Shown: positions 1 to 9,050 of the stretch, piece after piece
Position numbering within the stretch: the first letter of the stretch is position 1
Layout: each line of letters starts with the position of its first letter
NCBI GenBank assembly: GCA_041395165.1
Contig: JAWLBA010000002.1
Span: 121,603-185,602, forward strand
DNA: 64,000 nucleotides
Direction: 5' to 3'
DNA from: JAIBCM01 sp041395165
Lineage (GTDB): Bacteria > Verrucomicrobiota > Verrucomicrobiia > JADLBR01 > JAIBCM01
Program-made: the position numbers and the translations under genes
Notes under the pieces: model-generated
The model's database searches: none
Told to the model about the DNA's origin: nothing
What the model saw: only the letters and a program-made list of their open reading frames with translations

Positions 1-23
1 GGGTTCAATCCCCTCCCGACCCA
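1..23 (+). tRNA. 3' end of a tRNA gene, cut by the window edge
   Basis: The window opens inside a T-arm: GGG, then TTCAATC, then CCC, followed by a seven-base acceptor 3' strand and discriminator A. The implied acceptor 5' strand is GGGTCGG, which resembles many tRNA-Lys genes, but the anticodon is outside the window so identity is open. CCA is not encoded. About 100 bases separate it from nuoI. Confidence 0.6.
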
Positions 24-121
24 CGTTTTCAAAAGTGGTAACGGTAAAAAGCTTTTACATGATAAAGTTTCCGTAAAACGCATTGCTTCATGAATTTTTT
101 TTGTTATTTTGAAAGATATTT

Positions 122-655
122 ATGGTAGTAGCACGACCGAGTTTACGATGGTGGGAGAAGATGTATTTGCCCTCGATTTTAGGAGGGTTAAAGATTACGT
201 CGCGTTATTTTTTCTTAACGTTTTTAAGTTTGATAAGGAATAAGCCGGAAAAGCGGGTGACGATGTTTTACCCGGAGGAAAAGCCGGTGATTCCGCCGGG
301 ATATCGGGGAGCGCCCACTTTGGTTAAGGATGAGGAGGAACGTGAAAAGTGTGTGGCGTGTCAGTTGTGCGAATTTATTTGTCCGCCTCGAGCGATTCGT
401 ATTACTCCCAAGGAAATTCCTGGAGATAATCCTTATGCTAAAATTGAGAAAGCGCCGCGCGAGTTTGAGATTGATATGATTCGTTGCATTTATTGTGGGA
501 TGTGTGAAGAGGTTTGTCCTGAGGAAGCGATCTTTTTGAGAAAGGATTATGCGATTACAGGTTTGTCGCGTGAGGAAATGGTGCATCGCAAGGAAAAACT
601 TTATGAATTGGGAAGTGTCATGCCGCGACCGATTAAGAAGTGGAAGAATAAATAG
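122..655 (+). CDS. nuoI: NADH-quinone oxidoreductase subunit I
   Basis: NuoI is the peripheral-arm complex I subunit that carries iron-sulfur clusters N6a and N6b and passes electrons towards the quinone site. The 177-residue protein shows both ferredoxin motifs of the CxxCxxCxxxCP type, with cysteines at 77/80/83/87 and 122/125/128/132. The N-terminal 45 residues contain the usual hydrophobic membrane-associating stretch. It is the first gene of a nuoIJKLMN run, and nuoH is not upstream, because a tRNA lies there. The ATG at 122 has only a weak purine-rich stretch upstream, so the start is probable rather than certain. Confidence 0.93.
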   Translation: MVVARPSLRWWEKMYLPSILGGLKITSRYFFLTFLSLIRNKPEKRVTMFYPEEKPVIPPGYRGAPTLVKDEEEREKCVACQLCEFICPPRAIRITPKEIPGDNPYAKIEKAPREFEIDMIRCIYCGMCEEVCPEEAIFLRKDYAITGLSREEMVHRKEKLYELGSVMPRPIKKWKNK

Positions 656-702
656 TTGCAAGTTTTCACTTTTTTCACTTAGGTATTAGTTTTTCAGCAA
701 TT

Positions 703-1242
703 ATGGAACTTGGCCTTTCGGAAATTTTATTTTGGGTTTTTAGTGCTTTAGGTGTTGCTGCAGCTCTTATGGTGATGATGAATCGCAATCCCGTGGCTTC
801 AGCGCTTTGTTTGGTGTTAACGATGGTGTTTGTGGCGGCTTTGATGATTTTGTTGGGCGCTTTCTTTTTGGGCACGATTCAGATTTTGGTTTATGCCGGG
901 GCGGTGATGGTGTTGTTTTTGTTTATTATTATGCTGCTGAATTTAAAAGCGGAAGCGGCACGTCGTTTATCTGTTTTTTTTGTGTTGGGTGGGTTAGCGG
1001 TGTGTGGGGTGATTGGGATGGTGGTTTGGAAAGTGGTTCAGCAGGAAAATTTTTTAGTAAAAACCATACAGGCGCCTTTTCCTTTAAGTGATGTGAAGGC
1101 TTTAGGTAAACTGTTGTTTGCTGATTATTTGCTTCCGTTTCAGTTAACGGGCGTTTTGTTGTTGGTCGCGATGGTGGGGGTTATTTTATTGTGCGGTAAG
1201 GAGCAAGCCTCCGAAACTTCTAAAGATGAAGGAGTTTCATGA
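703..1242 (+). CDS. nuoJ: NADH-quinone oxidoreductase subunit J
   Basis: NuoJ is a five-helix membrane subunit of complex I next to NuoK and NuoA. The 179-residue product has five hydrophobic segments. The family hallmark is visible in the third helix, a glycine-alanine run followed by V-M-V-L-F-L-F (about residues 65-80), the segment that forms the pi-bulge helix in solved structures. Its stop overlaps the nuoK ATG by four bases (ATGA), which indicates translational coupling. Confidence 0.92.
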   Translation: MELGLSEILFWVFSALGVAAALMVMMNRNPVASALCLVLTMVFVAALMILLGAFFLGTIQILVYAGAVMVLFLFIIMLLNLKAEAARRLSVFFVLGGLAVCGVIGMVVWKVVQQENFLVKTIQAPFPLSDVKALGKLLFADYLLPFQLTGVLLLVAMVGVILLCGKEQASETSKDEGVS

Positions 1243-1541
1243 TCACGTTATCACATTATCTGTGGGTGAGTGGGTTGCTTTTTTTGATTGGTTTGGGCGG
1301 CGTTATTCTGCGGAGGAACATTATTGTTATCTACATGGGGTTGGAACTCATGTTGACGGCGGGAAATTTGGCGATGGTGGCTTTTTCTCAATTTCGAGGT
1401 GGGATTGAAGGGCAGTTGTTGGTTTTTTTTGTGATTACTGTGGCGGCTGCGGAAGTGGCAGTGGGGCTGGCGATTATTGTGGCGATGTTTCGTTTGAAGC
1501 AAACTGCGCGGGTTGAGGATTTGAGGGAGTTGAAATTTTAA
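1239..1541 (+). CDS. nuoK: NADH-quinone oxidoreductase subunit K
   Basis: NuoK is a small three-helix antiporter-like subunit of complex I. The 100-residue length is typical. Helix 2 carries a glutamate in the I-Y-M-G-L-E-L-M context (near residue 36), and helix 3 carries a second in A-A-A-E-V-A-V-G-L (near 72). These are the conserved membrane-embedded glutamates needed for proton translocation. The ATG overlaps the nuoJ stop. Confidence 0.94.
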   Translation: MITLSHYLWVSGLLFLIGLGGVILRRNIIVIYMGLELMLTAGNLAMVAFSQFRGGIEGQLLVFFVITVAAAEVAVGLAIIVAMFRLKQTARVEDLRELKF

Positions 1542-1566
1542 CGATTCATGGAAAAGGAAAAATAAC

Positions 1567-3381
1567 ATGGTGATGCCGTCACAGTTTTGGTGGTTGATTT
1601 TAGGTGTGCCCTTGTTGGTTGCGCTTTTTGTTGCTGCGGTGGCGCATCCTTTTCGTAAAGTGAGTGCGGCATTATCTTTAGGTTCTGCGTTGCTCTGTTT
1701 TGGGGTGAGTGTGTGGGGTATTGTGTCGAAATCAATGGCTCCTTCTTTTTTCAGTTGGCTGCAAGCGGGCAGTTTTTCGATTTCTTTCGGTTTTACGTTA
1801 GATGGATTAGCCCAAGTGATGTTGTTGGTGGTGACGGGAGTGGGATTTTTAATTCATCTTTTTTCTTTAGGTTACATGCGTGGGGAAAAGGGATGGAGCC
1901 GCTATTTTGGGTGTTTGTCGCTTTTTATGTTTTCGATGACGGGCATTGTGGTGTCGAATAATTTGTTGATGATTTTTATTTTTTGGGAGTTGGTGGGGGT
2001 TTCTTCTTATGCGCTGATTGGTTTTTGGTTCGAGCGAGATAGCGCGGCAGCAGCGGCTAATAAGGCGTTTATTGTGAATCGCATTGGCGATTTTGGTTTT
2101 CTTTTGGGGATTTTGGGTGTGTGGACTTTGTTAGGATCTTTAAATTTTGTAGAGTTAAAAAATGGAGTGGCGATTAGCCAGCTTAATGGGGTGGATCAGA
2201 CGCTGTTTACTTTGTCGATTCTGGGTCTTTTTTGTGGCGTGATGGGAAAGTCAGCTCAAATTCCTTTGCACGTTTGGTTGCCGGATGCGATGGAGGGTCC
2301 GACACCAGTTTCGGCTTTGATTCATGCGGCGACGATGGTGGCTGCGGGTGTTTATTTTTTATGTCGCATTTTCTTTTTATTGGAGCTTGCTCCGATTGCT
2401 TTGCAAGTGGTGGCTGCGATTGGCGGGGTAACTTCTTTGTTTGCGGCTATTATTGCGACGCAACAAAATGATATTAAACGCATTCTTGCTTATTCGACGC
2501 TTTCGCAATTGGGTTTGATGGTAATGGCAGTGGGAGTCGCGGCTCCGGGCGCGGCGATGTTTCATTTGACGACGCATGCGTTTTTTAAGGCATTACTTTT
2601 TTTAGGTGCTGGCAGTGTGATTCATGCGTTGCATCATGAACAAATGATTTGGCAAATGGGCGGGTTGAATCGGCGCATGCCGATTACAGCGCTATGTTTT
2701 ACGGTTGGGATGTTGGCGTTGGCGGGATGTCCTGGGTTGAGTGGATTTTTTAGTAAAGAAACGATTCTTGCTGCGGCTTGGGCAAAAAATCCTGTTTGGT
2801 TTTGGGTGGGGTTGTTGACGACGTTTTTGACGGCTTTTTATATGATGCGATTATTGGTGGTGGTTTTTTGGGGTGAGGAAAAATCGCGATCGGCAAAAGA
2901 AGCGCATGAATCGTCGTGGGTTATGTTGGTGCCTTTATTTTTGTTGGCCATTTTATCCGTGGTGGCGGGTTGGGGCCATGTGTTAGCGGATCACATCGGT
3001 TTTCCACAAAATCATGAGGGAACGGGTGGTTCTTTTGTGATGGGAGCTTCGATTACGGTTTTTGTGTTAGGGCTGGGGTTGGCCTGGTTGAGTTATCGCA
3101 ATCGCTCGAAAGAAATTTGGCATTGGCCGTTAGTGGAAAAAGCGTTTGGGGTGGATAGGATTTATCAAAAAGTTTTTGTGAGAGGTCACGATGTTTTGTC
3201 TTGCGTTTGGAGCGGGATTGACCGTTTTTTGATTCAAGGGATTGTTGTGCGCGGTGGCGCGTGGACGGTGGCGGGTATGGGTCATGTGTGTCGAGCGATG
3301 CAATCGGGAAGTTTGCAGGGTTATGTTTTTTTATTTGGTGTGGGATTAGCTATTATTTTGTGGTGGTTGTGGAAAGGATAA
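1567..3381 (+). CDS. nuoL: NADH-quinone oxidoreductase subunit L
   Basis: NuoL is the distal Mrp-antiporter-like proton pump of complex I. The 604-residue protein has many transmembrane helices and the conserved core W-E-L-V-G-x-x-S-Y (near residues 140-148). It also has K-S-A-Q-x-P-L-H-x-W-L-P-D-A-M-E-G-P-T-P-V (near 228-248) and the later H-A-F-F-K-A-L-L-F motif. The C-terminal part matches the lateral-helix region, though it is slightly short of some family members. It lies 25 bases after nuoK and one base before nuoM. Confidence 0.96.
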   Translation: MVMPSQFWWLILGVPLLVALFVAAVAHPFRKVSAALSLGSALLCFGVSVWGIVSKSMAPSFFSWLQAGSFSISFGFTLDGLAQVMLLVVTGVGFLIHLFSLGYMRGEKGWSRYFGCLSLFMFSMTGIVVSNNLLMIFIFWELVGVSSYALIGFWFERDSAAAAANKAFIVNRIGDFGFLLGILGVWTLLGSLNFVELKNGVAISQLNGVDQTLFTLSILGLFCGVMGKSAQIPLHVWLPDAMEGPTPVSALIHAATMVAAGVYFLCRIFFLLELAPIALQVVAAIGGVTSLFAAIIATQQNDIKRILAYSTLSQLGLMVMAVGVAAPGAAMFHLTTHAFFKALLFLGAGSVIHALHHEQMIWQMGGLNRRMPITALCFTVGMLALAGCPGLSGFFSKETILAAAWAKNPVWFWVGLLTTFLTAFYMMRLLVVVFWGEEKSRSAKEAHESSWVMLVPLFLLAILSVVAGWGHVLADHIGFPQNHEGTGGSFVMGASITVFVLGLGLAWLSYRNRSKEIWHWPLVEKAFGVDRIYQKVFVRGHDVLSCVWSGIDRFLIQGIVVRGGAWTVAGMGHVCRAMQSGSLQGYVFLFGVGLAIILWWLWKG

Positions 3382-3382
3382 T

Positions 3383-5008
3383 ATGATTTCTCCCTTGTTT
3401 CTTTTAGTGGCACTGCCGATTTTTGGTTTGGTTGCTATTATTTTTCGTGCTCCAGCGCGTTTGACGACTTTGTTGGTGTGTGTGGCAAATGTTTTAGTGG
3501 TGGTGGTCAGTGGATTGCAGGAATTTTTTAAAGTGCATTCTTTTCAAGTTTTATCGACTCATTTTTTGTGGGAACAATCGATTCCCTGGGGAAATTTGCC
3601 GGGGTTAGGTGAAGTCAGTTTTAAAGTGGGAGTGGATGGCATTAGTTTTCCTTTGGTGATATTAACGGTAGTGGTGGCATTGGCTGCGGTGTTGGTGACG
3701 CCGCCTCGAGTGGAGCGGGAGCGTTTGTTTTATGGTAATTTATTGTTGGTGATTTTGGGTGCGTTGGGCGCTTTTGTTTCGTTGGACCTTTTCTTTTTAT
3801 ATGTTTTTCATGAAGTGGCGTTAATTCCCACTTTTTTGTTGATTGGAATGTGGGGGCATGGGCCGCGGCGAGTGTTTGTGAGTTATCAAACTACGATTTA
3901 TCTTTTGGCGGGTAGTTTGGCGATTTTAATTGGTTTTTTAATTTTGTTAAATGCAATGCCGGCAGCACATCGCACTACGGATTTAGTGGTTTTGCGTGAG
4001 TGGTTTTTGAATCAACCCTTGAGCCGTAGCACGCAGGTTCAATTGTATGCGTGGTTGTTAATTGGTTTTGGTATTTTGGTGGGTCTTTTTCCTTTTCATG
4101 GTTGGGCGCCACCGGCTTATGCTGCGTCGCCAACGGGGCTTGCGATGTTGCATGCAGGTGTGCTGAAAAAGTTTGGGATTTATGCTTTATTGCGAATTGT
4201 TTTACCGCTTTTCCCTTTAGCGCCTCGCGATTTTGTTTTTGGAGAAAATTTAGTTTCTCTTTTGATTGTCGGAAATTTGTTAGTAATCGGTTGGGTGACC
4301 ATCGCGCAACGTCGTTTGGATCAGATGTTGGGTTTTTCAAGTGTGATGCATATGGGTTATTTATTCTTAGGGCTTTTTGCGGCGAGTCAGTTGAGTTTGT
4401 CGGGTGTTGTTTTGTTGATGGTAGGGCATGGGTTAAGTGTGAGTGGTTTGTTTGCTATTAATGGTGTGTTGCGAGAAAAGGTGGATGAAGGTGATATGAG
4501 TCGATTGGGTGGGTTAGCTAAGTATTTTCCTTTTTTCAGTTTTGCGTTTGTGATTTTTGCTTTGGCGTCGATTGGGTTGCCAGGACTCGCCAATTTTCCT
4601 GGAGAAGTTTTAATCTTTTTCGGGAGTTGGAAACGTTATCCGCTGGTGACAATCGCCGCATTGTTTGGAGTAGTTATTTCTTCTATTTATTTGTTGCGCG
4701 CGGTTAGGCGAGTTTTCTTTGGATCGGTCGCGCATGAAGGAGTCAGGAGGGAAATTTTTCTTTCTTCAAAAATTGGGATTTTGATTCTTTTGGTGAGTGT
4801 TTTGGGCTGGGGACTTTTACCGGGGTTGTGGAGTCAAAAGGCGAACGCGAGCTTGTCTCATTGGCTTGGAACCGATGCGCTTAAGGTTGCCATGAAAAAG
4901 AGAGGGAATTTTAATGGAAACGAGCGCTCTGATGTGGTGGCAAGTGCCGGAAGTGAGTTGGTTGGCATTCGGTTGTTTTTTGTTGTTGATCCAAGTTTTT
5001 TCAAATGA
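3383..5008 (+). CDS. nuoM: NADH-quinone oxidoreductase subunit M, 3' end probably misread
   Basis: NuoM is the middle antiporter-like pump of complex I. The sequence has the conserved F-H-E-V-A-L-I-P motif (near residue 147), P-F-H-G-W-A-P-P-A-Y (near 238) and H-A-G-V-L-K-K-F-G. As read, the frame runs 95 bases into nuoN and ends with about 32 uncharacteristic residues. One extra A in the A5 run at 4895-4899 would end the protein at a TAA (about 510 residues, the usual length) in a TAATG junction with the nuoN start at 4914. I therefore regard the displayed C-terminus as an artefact or a recent frameshift. Confidence 0.92.
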   Translation: MISPLFLLVALPIFGLVAIIFRAPARLTTLLVCVANVLVVVVSGLQEFFKVHSFQVLSTHFLWEQSIPWGNLPGLGEVSFKVGVDGISFPLVILTVVVALAAVLVTPPRVERERLFYGNLLLVILGALGAFVSLDLFFLYVFHEVALIPTFLLIGMWGHGPRRVFVSYQTTIYLLAGSLAILIGFLILLNAMPAAHRTTDLVVLREWFLNQPLSRSTQVQLYAWLLIGFGILVGLFPFHGWAPPAYAASPTGLAMLHAGVLKKFGIYALLRIVLPLFPLAPRDFVFGENLVSLLIVGNLLVIGWVTIAQRRLDQMLGFSSVMHMGYLFLGLFAASQLSLSGVVLLMVGHGLSVSGLFAINGVLREKVDEGDMSRLGGLAKYFPFFSFAFVIFALASIGLPGLANFPGEVLIFFGSWKRYPLVTIAALFGVVISSIYLLRAVRRVFFGSVAHEGVRREIFLSSKIGILILLVSVLGWGLLPGLWSQKANASLSHWLGTDALKVAMKKRGNFNGNERSDVVASAGSELVGIRLFFVVDPSFFK

Positions 5009-6349
5009 AGCGACTGCTTTCAAAAGAATTGGGTTTTTGACGATCCTGGGTTATGTTTTGTTTTTAGTGGCTAGCTTTTTTGGCCAGCAAGTTGGTTGGG
5101 GGCGGCTTTGAAGGGGCGTTATGTTTGGGATGGAGTAGCTATTTTCTTTAAGCGTCTGTTTTTAGGTTGTGGGTTTTTTGTGGCGTTGATGGCGAGAAAG
5201 GGTGAGAGCAAGTCGATTGCGCAGCGGAGTGAATTTTTTATTTTGACTTGGTTTGCAATTGGAGGAATGGGTTTTTTGGCTTCGGTGCAAGATTTAGTTA
5301 CGCTTTTTGTAGCCTTGGAATTGGTGACGGTGACGTTTTATATTTTAGTCAGCTTTTATCGCGTGAATCGTTTTTCTATTGAGGCCGGTGTAAAATATTT
5401 GGTTTTAGGCGCGCTTTCTAGCGGATGTTTAGTTTATGGCATTGTTTATTTATTTGGAAACACGGGAGGGTTGCGCTTTTCTCAAATTGCTTCAGTTATC
5501 AATACGCAGCCTTTGAATTTGGGTTTAGGTTTGGGTGTGTTGTTATTGTTGGTGGGTGTTGCGTTTAAAGTGGGTTTGGTTCCTTTTCATTGGTGGATTC
5601 CGGATGTTTATCAAGGAGCGCCTACTCCTGTGACGGCCTTTTTGTCGGTGGGTTCTAAGGCTGCGGGCATTGTGGTGTTGTGGCGGCTTTTAATGGGGCC
5701 TTTGGAAAGTTTAGTTTTTGTTTTAACGCCAGTTTTGGTTTGGGTGGCGGCACTTTCGATTTTGTTTGGCGCTTTGGGCGCTTTGGCTCAACGTGATGTG
5801 AAGCGGCTGATGGGGTATTCGAGTATTAGTCATGCGGGATTTTTGTTGATGGGTTTTATCGCTTATGGGTTTCAGCCTTCTGGAGCAGTTTTGTTTTATT
5901 TGGGGGTTTATGCCGTTGCAACTTTGGGAATTTTTATGGTGATCAGTTTGTTGAGCGAGTCGTTAGGAGGAACGCATTTGTCTTGTTTTTATGGTTTGGG
6001 GCAACGCCATTTTGGGTTGGCTTTGGCGTTGGTGGTGGGAATGGTTTCGTTGGCGGGAATTCCGCCTTTGGCCGGTTTCTGGGGTAAGTGGATGGTGTTT
6101 TGGTCGGCGTGGCAAGCGGGCTATCACTTTTTAGTGTTTGTAGGCGCTTTCGGTGCAGTGGTGTCGATTTATTATTATTTGGCTTTGGTAAAAAGTTTGT
6201 TTTTTGAAAAAGCACCGCAAGACATGCCAGCGGTGCGTTTAGGATTTTTTAGTCATGTGGCGATTTATGTTTTGATGTTGGCAAGTTTGGCGTTGGGTAT
6301 TTTCCCGGGCATGCTTTCGCATGCGGTGCAGTTAGCTTTGGCTCATTAA
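4914..6349 (+). CDS. nuoN: NADH-quinone oxidoreductase subunit N, interrupted by a frameshift
   Basis: NuoN is the third antiporter-like pump of complex I, next to NuoK. The ATG at 4914 is preceded by a GAGAGGGAA ribosome-binding site. The first 65 codons run in one frame to a TGA at 5109. The rest continues in another frame from about 5099, giving the N family motifs V-A-L-E-L-V-T (membrane glutamate) and F-K-V-G-L-V-P-F-H-W-W-I-P-D. Adding one G to the G5 run at 5098-5102 joins the two into about 478 residues, the normal NuoN length. Without that change only a fragment starting at a TTG would be made. Confidence 0.9.
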
Positions 6350-6418
6350 TTTTTTTTCGAGAACTGCAAAATACTTGCTATGGAGAGTATTGCTGGTTAT
6401 GAGTTAGATCACTAATTC

Positions 6419-7069
6419 ATGAGCGAAGATTTGGTTCAAAAACGGCAAAATGTCACTTTGGTGGATCATCCTTTAATTCGCGTGAAGCTGACACAGTTGC
6501 GCGATAAGGAGACTTCTCCCATGGAGTTTCGCGCGATTTTGCAACAGTTGGCGGGGTTAATGTTGTTTGAAGTGACGCGAAGTTTGGAAACGAAATCTGT
6601 GATGGTGCAAACACCGCTGATGATGGAGGCGCAGGGGCATACGATTGGTAAGCCGATTGTGATTGTGCCAATTTTGCGAGCGGGTTTGGGTTTGGTGGAT
6701 GGGATGTTGTGGATGTTGCCAGAGGCTAAAATAGGTCACATAGGAATGTATCGCAATGAAGCAACGCTTCAGCCGCAGCATTATTATGCGAAATTGCCGG
6801 AGTTGAAAGGGGTGACGGTTTTATTATTGGATCCGATGTTGGCGACAGGTAGTAGTTCGGTGGCTGCGGTAAGTGAGTTGAAACAGCGTGGCGCTGAGAC
6901 GATTATTTTTGTTTGTTTGTTGAGTTGCAAGCCAGGCATTAATCGATTGCAAATGGCGCATCCCGAGATTCCGATTTATACCACGGCGATTGATGATGGG
7001 TTGAATGATAAGGGTTATATTTATCCTGGGCTAGGAGATGCCGGAGATCGTTATTTTGGAACGATTTAA
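6419..7069 (+). CDS. upp: Uracil phosphoribosyltransferase
   Basis: Upp converts uracil and PRPP to UMP in pyrimidine salvage and acts in the cytosol. The 216-residue length is standard for the family. Visible motifs are the uracil-side segment I-L-R-A-G-L-G-L-V-D-G (near residue 86) and the PRPP loop L-D-P-M-L-A-T-G-S-S (near 139-148). The C-terminal uracil-binding tail Y-I-Y-P-G-L-G-D-A-G-D-R-Y-F-G-T is also present. The gene stands alone, and its stop codon overlaps that of the convergent iron-sulfur carrier gene. Confidence 0.96.
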   Translation: MSEDLVQKRQNVTLVDHPLIRVKLTQLRDKETSPMEFRAILQQLAGLMLFEVTRSLETKSVMVQTPLMMEAQGHTIGKPIVIVPILRAGLGLVDGMLWMLPEAKIGHIGMYRNEATLQPQHYYAKLPELKGVTVLLLDPMLATGSSSVAAVSELKQRGAETIIFVCLLSCKPGINRLQMAHPEIPIYTTAIDDGLNDKGYIYPGLGDAGDRYFGTI

Positions 7070-7410
7070 TGAGTGGACTCTTTATCGGCCTCAAAGGAAG
7101 TGCCGCATCCGCAGCTTTGTTTTGCATTGGGATTTTGAATTTTGAATCCCGCACCGGTCAGTCCATCAATATAATCTACCGTTGCGCCGCGCAAATATTT
7201 TAAACTGAAAGGATCGAGATAAATCTGGCTTCCTTCTTTTTCAATAACTTGATCTTCGGGTTTTTTTTCATCGAGAGCCATACCATATTGTAAACCAGAA
7301 CAGCCGCCTGCCTCCACATAAATGCGAAGACCTTTTCCGGGATGTTCGCTGGTTAAAGAACGAATCTGATCCGCTGCAGCAGTGGTGAGGACAAGAGAAG
7401 TTTCAGTCAT
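7066..7410 (-). CDS. erpA: A-type iron-sulfur cluster carrier (ErpA/IscA/SufA family)
   Basis: This small cytosolic carrier accepts Fe-S clusters and delivers them to target apoproteins. The 114-residue sequence has the three invariant cysteines: one in E-A-G-G-C-S-G-L-Q-Y (near residue 37) and the C-terminal C-G-C-G pair (near 102-104). It also has the family's D-x-x-S-x-x-Y-L-x-G-x-x-x-D-Y block. Which A-type subclass it belongs to cannot be decided here, so the symbol is provisional. A nearby complex I cluster is a plausible client but that link is inference. Confidence 0.85.
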   Translation of the reverse strand: MTETSLVLTTAAADQIRSLTSEHPGKGLRIYVEAGGCSGLQYGMALDEKKPEDQVIEKEGSQIYLDPFSLKYLRGATVDYIDGLTGAGFKIQNPNAKQSCGCGTSFEADKESTH

Positions 7411-7471
7411 AAAATAAAGATAACTTTGTGGGTGGACGGTGTCAATGAGGGGATATTTATCAGGATAAGGT

Positions 7472-7813
7472 TTATCGCGTCAAAGTCACCGCGACCCAGC
7501 GGCAGTTGGGCAAGATAAATTTTTTCAGAGTTAGGGTTATTGATAGAATAGGAAAACGTTGCTGTAACTCGTTAGTTAGTTGATTTGCAAAGGTTTCGAT
7601 AAGTTGAAACGTATTTTTATCGGCAAATTGTTGAATGATCTCGGCGACTAATGCGTAGTCTACAGTTTCGGCAATTTGATCGTTTTGCGGAGTGGGAATG
7701 GAAAAGTTAAGAGTGATAAGCAATTTTTGGCGTTTCGCCCGTTCTTCTTCTGGAACGCCGATATGGGTCCAAATTTCAAGGTCTTCGAGGGTAATAGTAA
7801 GGTTTGAGGCCAT
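7472..7813 (-). CDS. folB: Dihydroneopterin aldolase-like protein
   Basis: FolB cleaves 7,8-dihydroneopterin to 6-hydroxymethyl-dihydropterin in folate synthesis. The 113-residue protein starts with the family pattern I-x-L-E-D-L-E-I-W-T-H-I-G-V-P-E-E-E-R and continues with V-D-Y-A-L-V (near residue 67) and L-I-E-T-F-A-N (near 86), with the conserved glutamate in the last. Length and secondary-structure rhythm fit the T-fold. No other folate genes are nearby, so the assignment rests on sequence alone. Confidence 0.85.
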   Translation of the reverse strand: MASNLTITLEDLEIWTHIGVPEEERAKRQKLLITLNFSIPTPQNDQIAETVDYALVAEIIQQFADKNTFQLIETFANQLTNELQQRFPILSITLTLKKFILPNCRWVAVTLTR

Positions 7814-7837
7814 ATTTTTTAAGAAAAATGAAGATAA

Positions 7838-8227
7838 ATGAAAAAAATGTTTGTCAAATCAATTAGTTTCTCTTATCTTTTTAATATGGTTAAGTGGCTC
7901 GCATCAACTCTTTTTCTTTTAACCTTAACTCTCGGTTATGCGGACATTCAAGCTCCGCCTCGTCCAGGACCGACTTATAAATTTGGTTTAGGCGTTGCCA
8001 AGGTGGCTTTTAGCAGTGTTTATGTCATTGATTCCATTTACGACCGCGTTCAATACGATAGTCTGACTTCGGCTCACACAGTGGGTATCGCTGAAGGAGT
8101 CAGTAAAACAATTTTTTCTACGGGTTACGGCTTAGCGGAAATGGCGACTTTTTATAAAAAGCCTTACGGTCCGATTAATCCTCGCTACGGCATACCGCCT
8201 GCAGATTTAAAAAATAATTTTTATTAA
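7838..8227 (+). CDS. Small secreted protein, TIGR04073 (exosortase-associated)-like
   Basis: The 129-residue product begins with a hydrophobic export signal. A second in-frame ATG at 7886 would give a more standard signal peptide (M-V-K-W-L-A-S-T-L-F-L-L) and may be the true start. The mature part has G-x-G-V-A-K near 50, an I-Y-D motif near 67, G-x-x-E-G-V-x-K-T near 86 and a closing T-F-Y-x-x-P-Y-G-P-I-N-P-R-Y-G. That order resembles the short TIGR04073 family seen in genomes with exosortase systems. Function is unknown, and the family link is from memory of the pattern only. Confidence 0.6.
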   Translation: MKKMFVKSISFSYLFNMVKWLASTLFLLTLTLGYADIQAPPRPGPTYKFGLGVAKVAFSSVYVIDSIYDRVQYDSLTSAHTVGIAEGVSKTIFSTGYGLAEMATFYKKPYGPINPRYGIPPADLKNNFY

Positions 8228-8249
8228 TTTTTTCATGGTAGTCTCCTTT

Positions 8250-8284
8250 AACCCTGTCCAGCAACCCACTGGATAGGGTTTTTT
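8250..8284 (+). terminator. Rho-independent terminator
   Basis: A 12-bp stem (AACCCTGTCCAG against CTGGATAGGGTT, one G-U pair) closes a seven-base loop and is followed by a T tract. It lies 23 bases after the small secreted protein gene. Confidence 0.85.
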
Positions 8285-8302
8285 ATTTATTTTTTTTTCA
8301 AA

Positions 8303-8992
8303 ATGGACGTCCCTTTGCCCATAGCCGTTGTCATACCGGCATATTTAGCAGAAAATTCCATTGCCGAAATCGTGAAGCAAAGCTTTATTTGGACTTCGGA
8401 AGTTTGGGTGGGCGATGATGGTTCAAGCGATCAAACTTTTTTTTGTGGTCAGAAAGCAGGGGCTCGAGTCATTCGATTTGAAAAAAATCGGGGTAAAGGA
8501 GCCATGTTGCGCGCTTTGTTTGATGAGGTTAAAAAGAATGGGAAAAATATCGACGCTGTAATGACCCTGGATGCCGATGGACAACACGATCCACGTTGGA
8601 TTTCAGATTTTTGGGAGCAACACTTGAAATGGCCTGGGGCGCTTTTAATTGGTAATCGCAAAGGCTCCATGCCATGGACGCGCTATGGAGCGAATCGCTT
8701 ATCGAGTTTAACCCTTAGCGCCCTTTGTAGCCAATGGATTCCAGACAGTCAATGTGGCATGCGTTTGATTCCCATAGAAATATTGGAGAAAGTAGAAACC
8801 GTGACGCCTCGGTTTGTGATGGAAACAGAATTTTTATGGAAAGCGATCAAGCAAGATTTTAGCGTGCGTTCGGTGCCTATCGCGACGCATTATCATGAAA
8901 ATTGGAGCAGCCATTTTCAAAGTTGGCGCGACAGTTGGGAGATTGCGAATTATCTGGTTCGACAGCTATCAATGCGGCTCATGAACTATTAG
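8303..8992 (+). CDS. Glycosyltransferase family 2 (dolichyl-phosphate mannosyltransferase-like)
   Basis: The 229-residue protein is a GT-A fold sugar transferase. The N-terminus reads I-A-V-V-I-P-A-Y followed by the nucleotide-binding V-G-D-D-G-S-S-D (near residues 37-44). The metal-binding D-A-D-G-Q-H-D-P motif is near 91-98, and an S-Q-C-G-M-R motif follows near 150. It has no membrane anchor, which is the layout of the soluble DPM1-like subgroup that charges polyprenyl phosphate. The acceptor and sugar cannot be read from the sequence. It sits alone downstream of the terminator. Confidence 0.8.
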   Translation: MDVPLPIAVVIPAYLAENSIAEIVKQSFIWTSEVWVGDDGSSDQTFFCGQKAGARVIRFEKNRGKGAMLRALFDEVKKNGKNIDAVMTLDADGQHDPRWISDFWEQHLKWPGALLIGNRKGSMPWTRYGANRLSSLTLSALCSQWIPDSQCGMRLIPIEILEKVETVTPRFVMETEFLWKAIKQDFSVRSVPIATHYHENWSSHFQSWRDSWEIANYLVRQLSMRLMNY

Positions 8993-9050
8993 ATTTCCTA
9001 ATAATTATATGTTCTCAAAAGAAACTTTTCTTATTTAGTCAGACAAGTCG

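Noticed and set aside
5096..5111. Programmed -1 or +1 frameshifting in nuoN at the G5 run
   Set aside because: No slippery heptamer plus downstream pseudoknot is evident, and the same kind of break occurs in many unrelated genes of the window.
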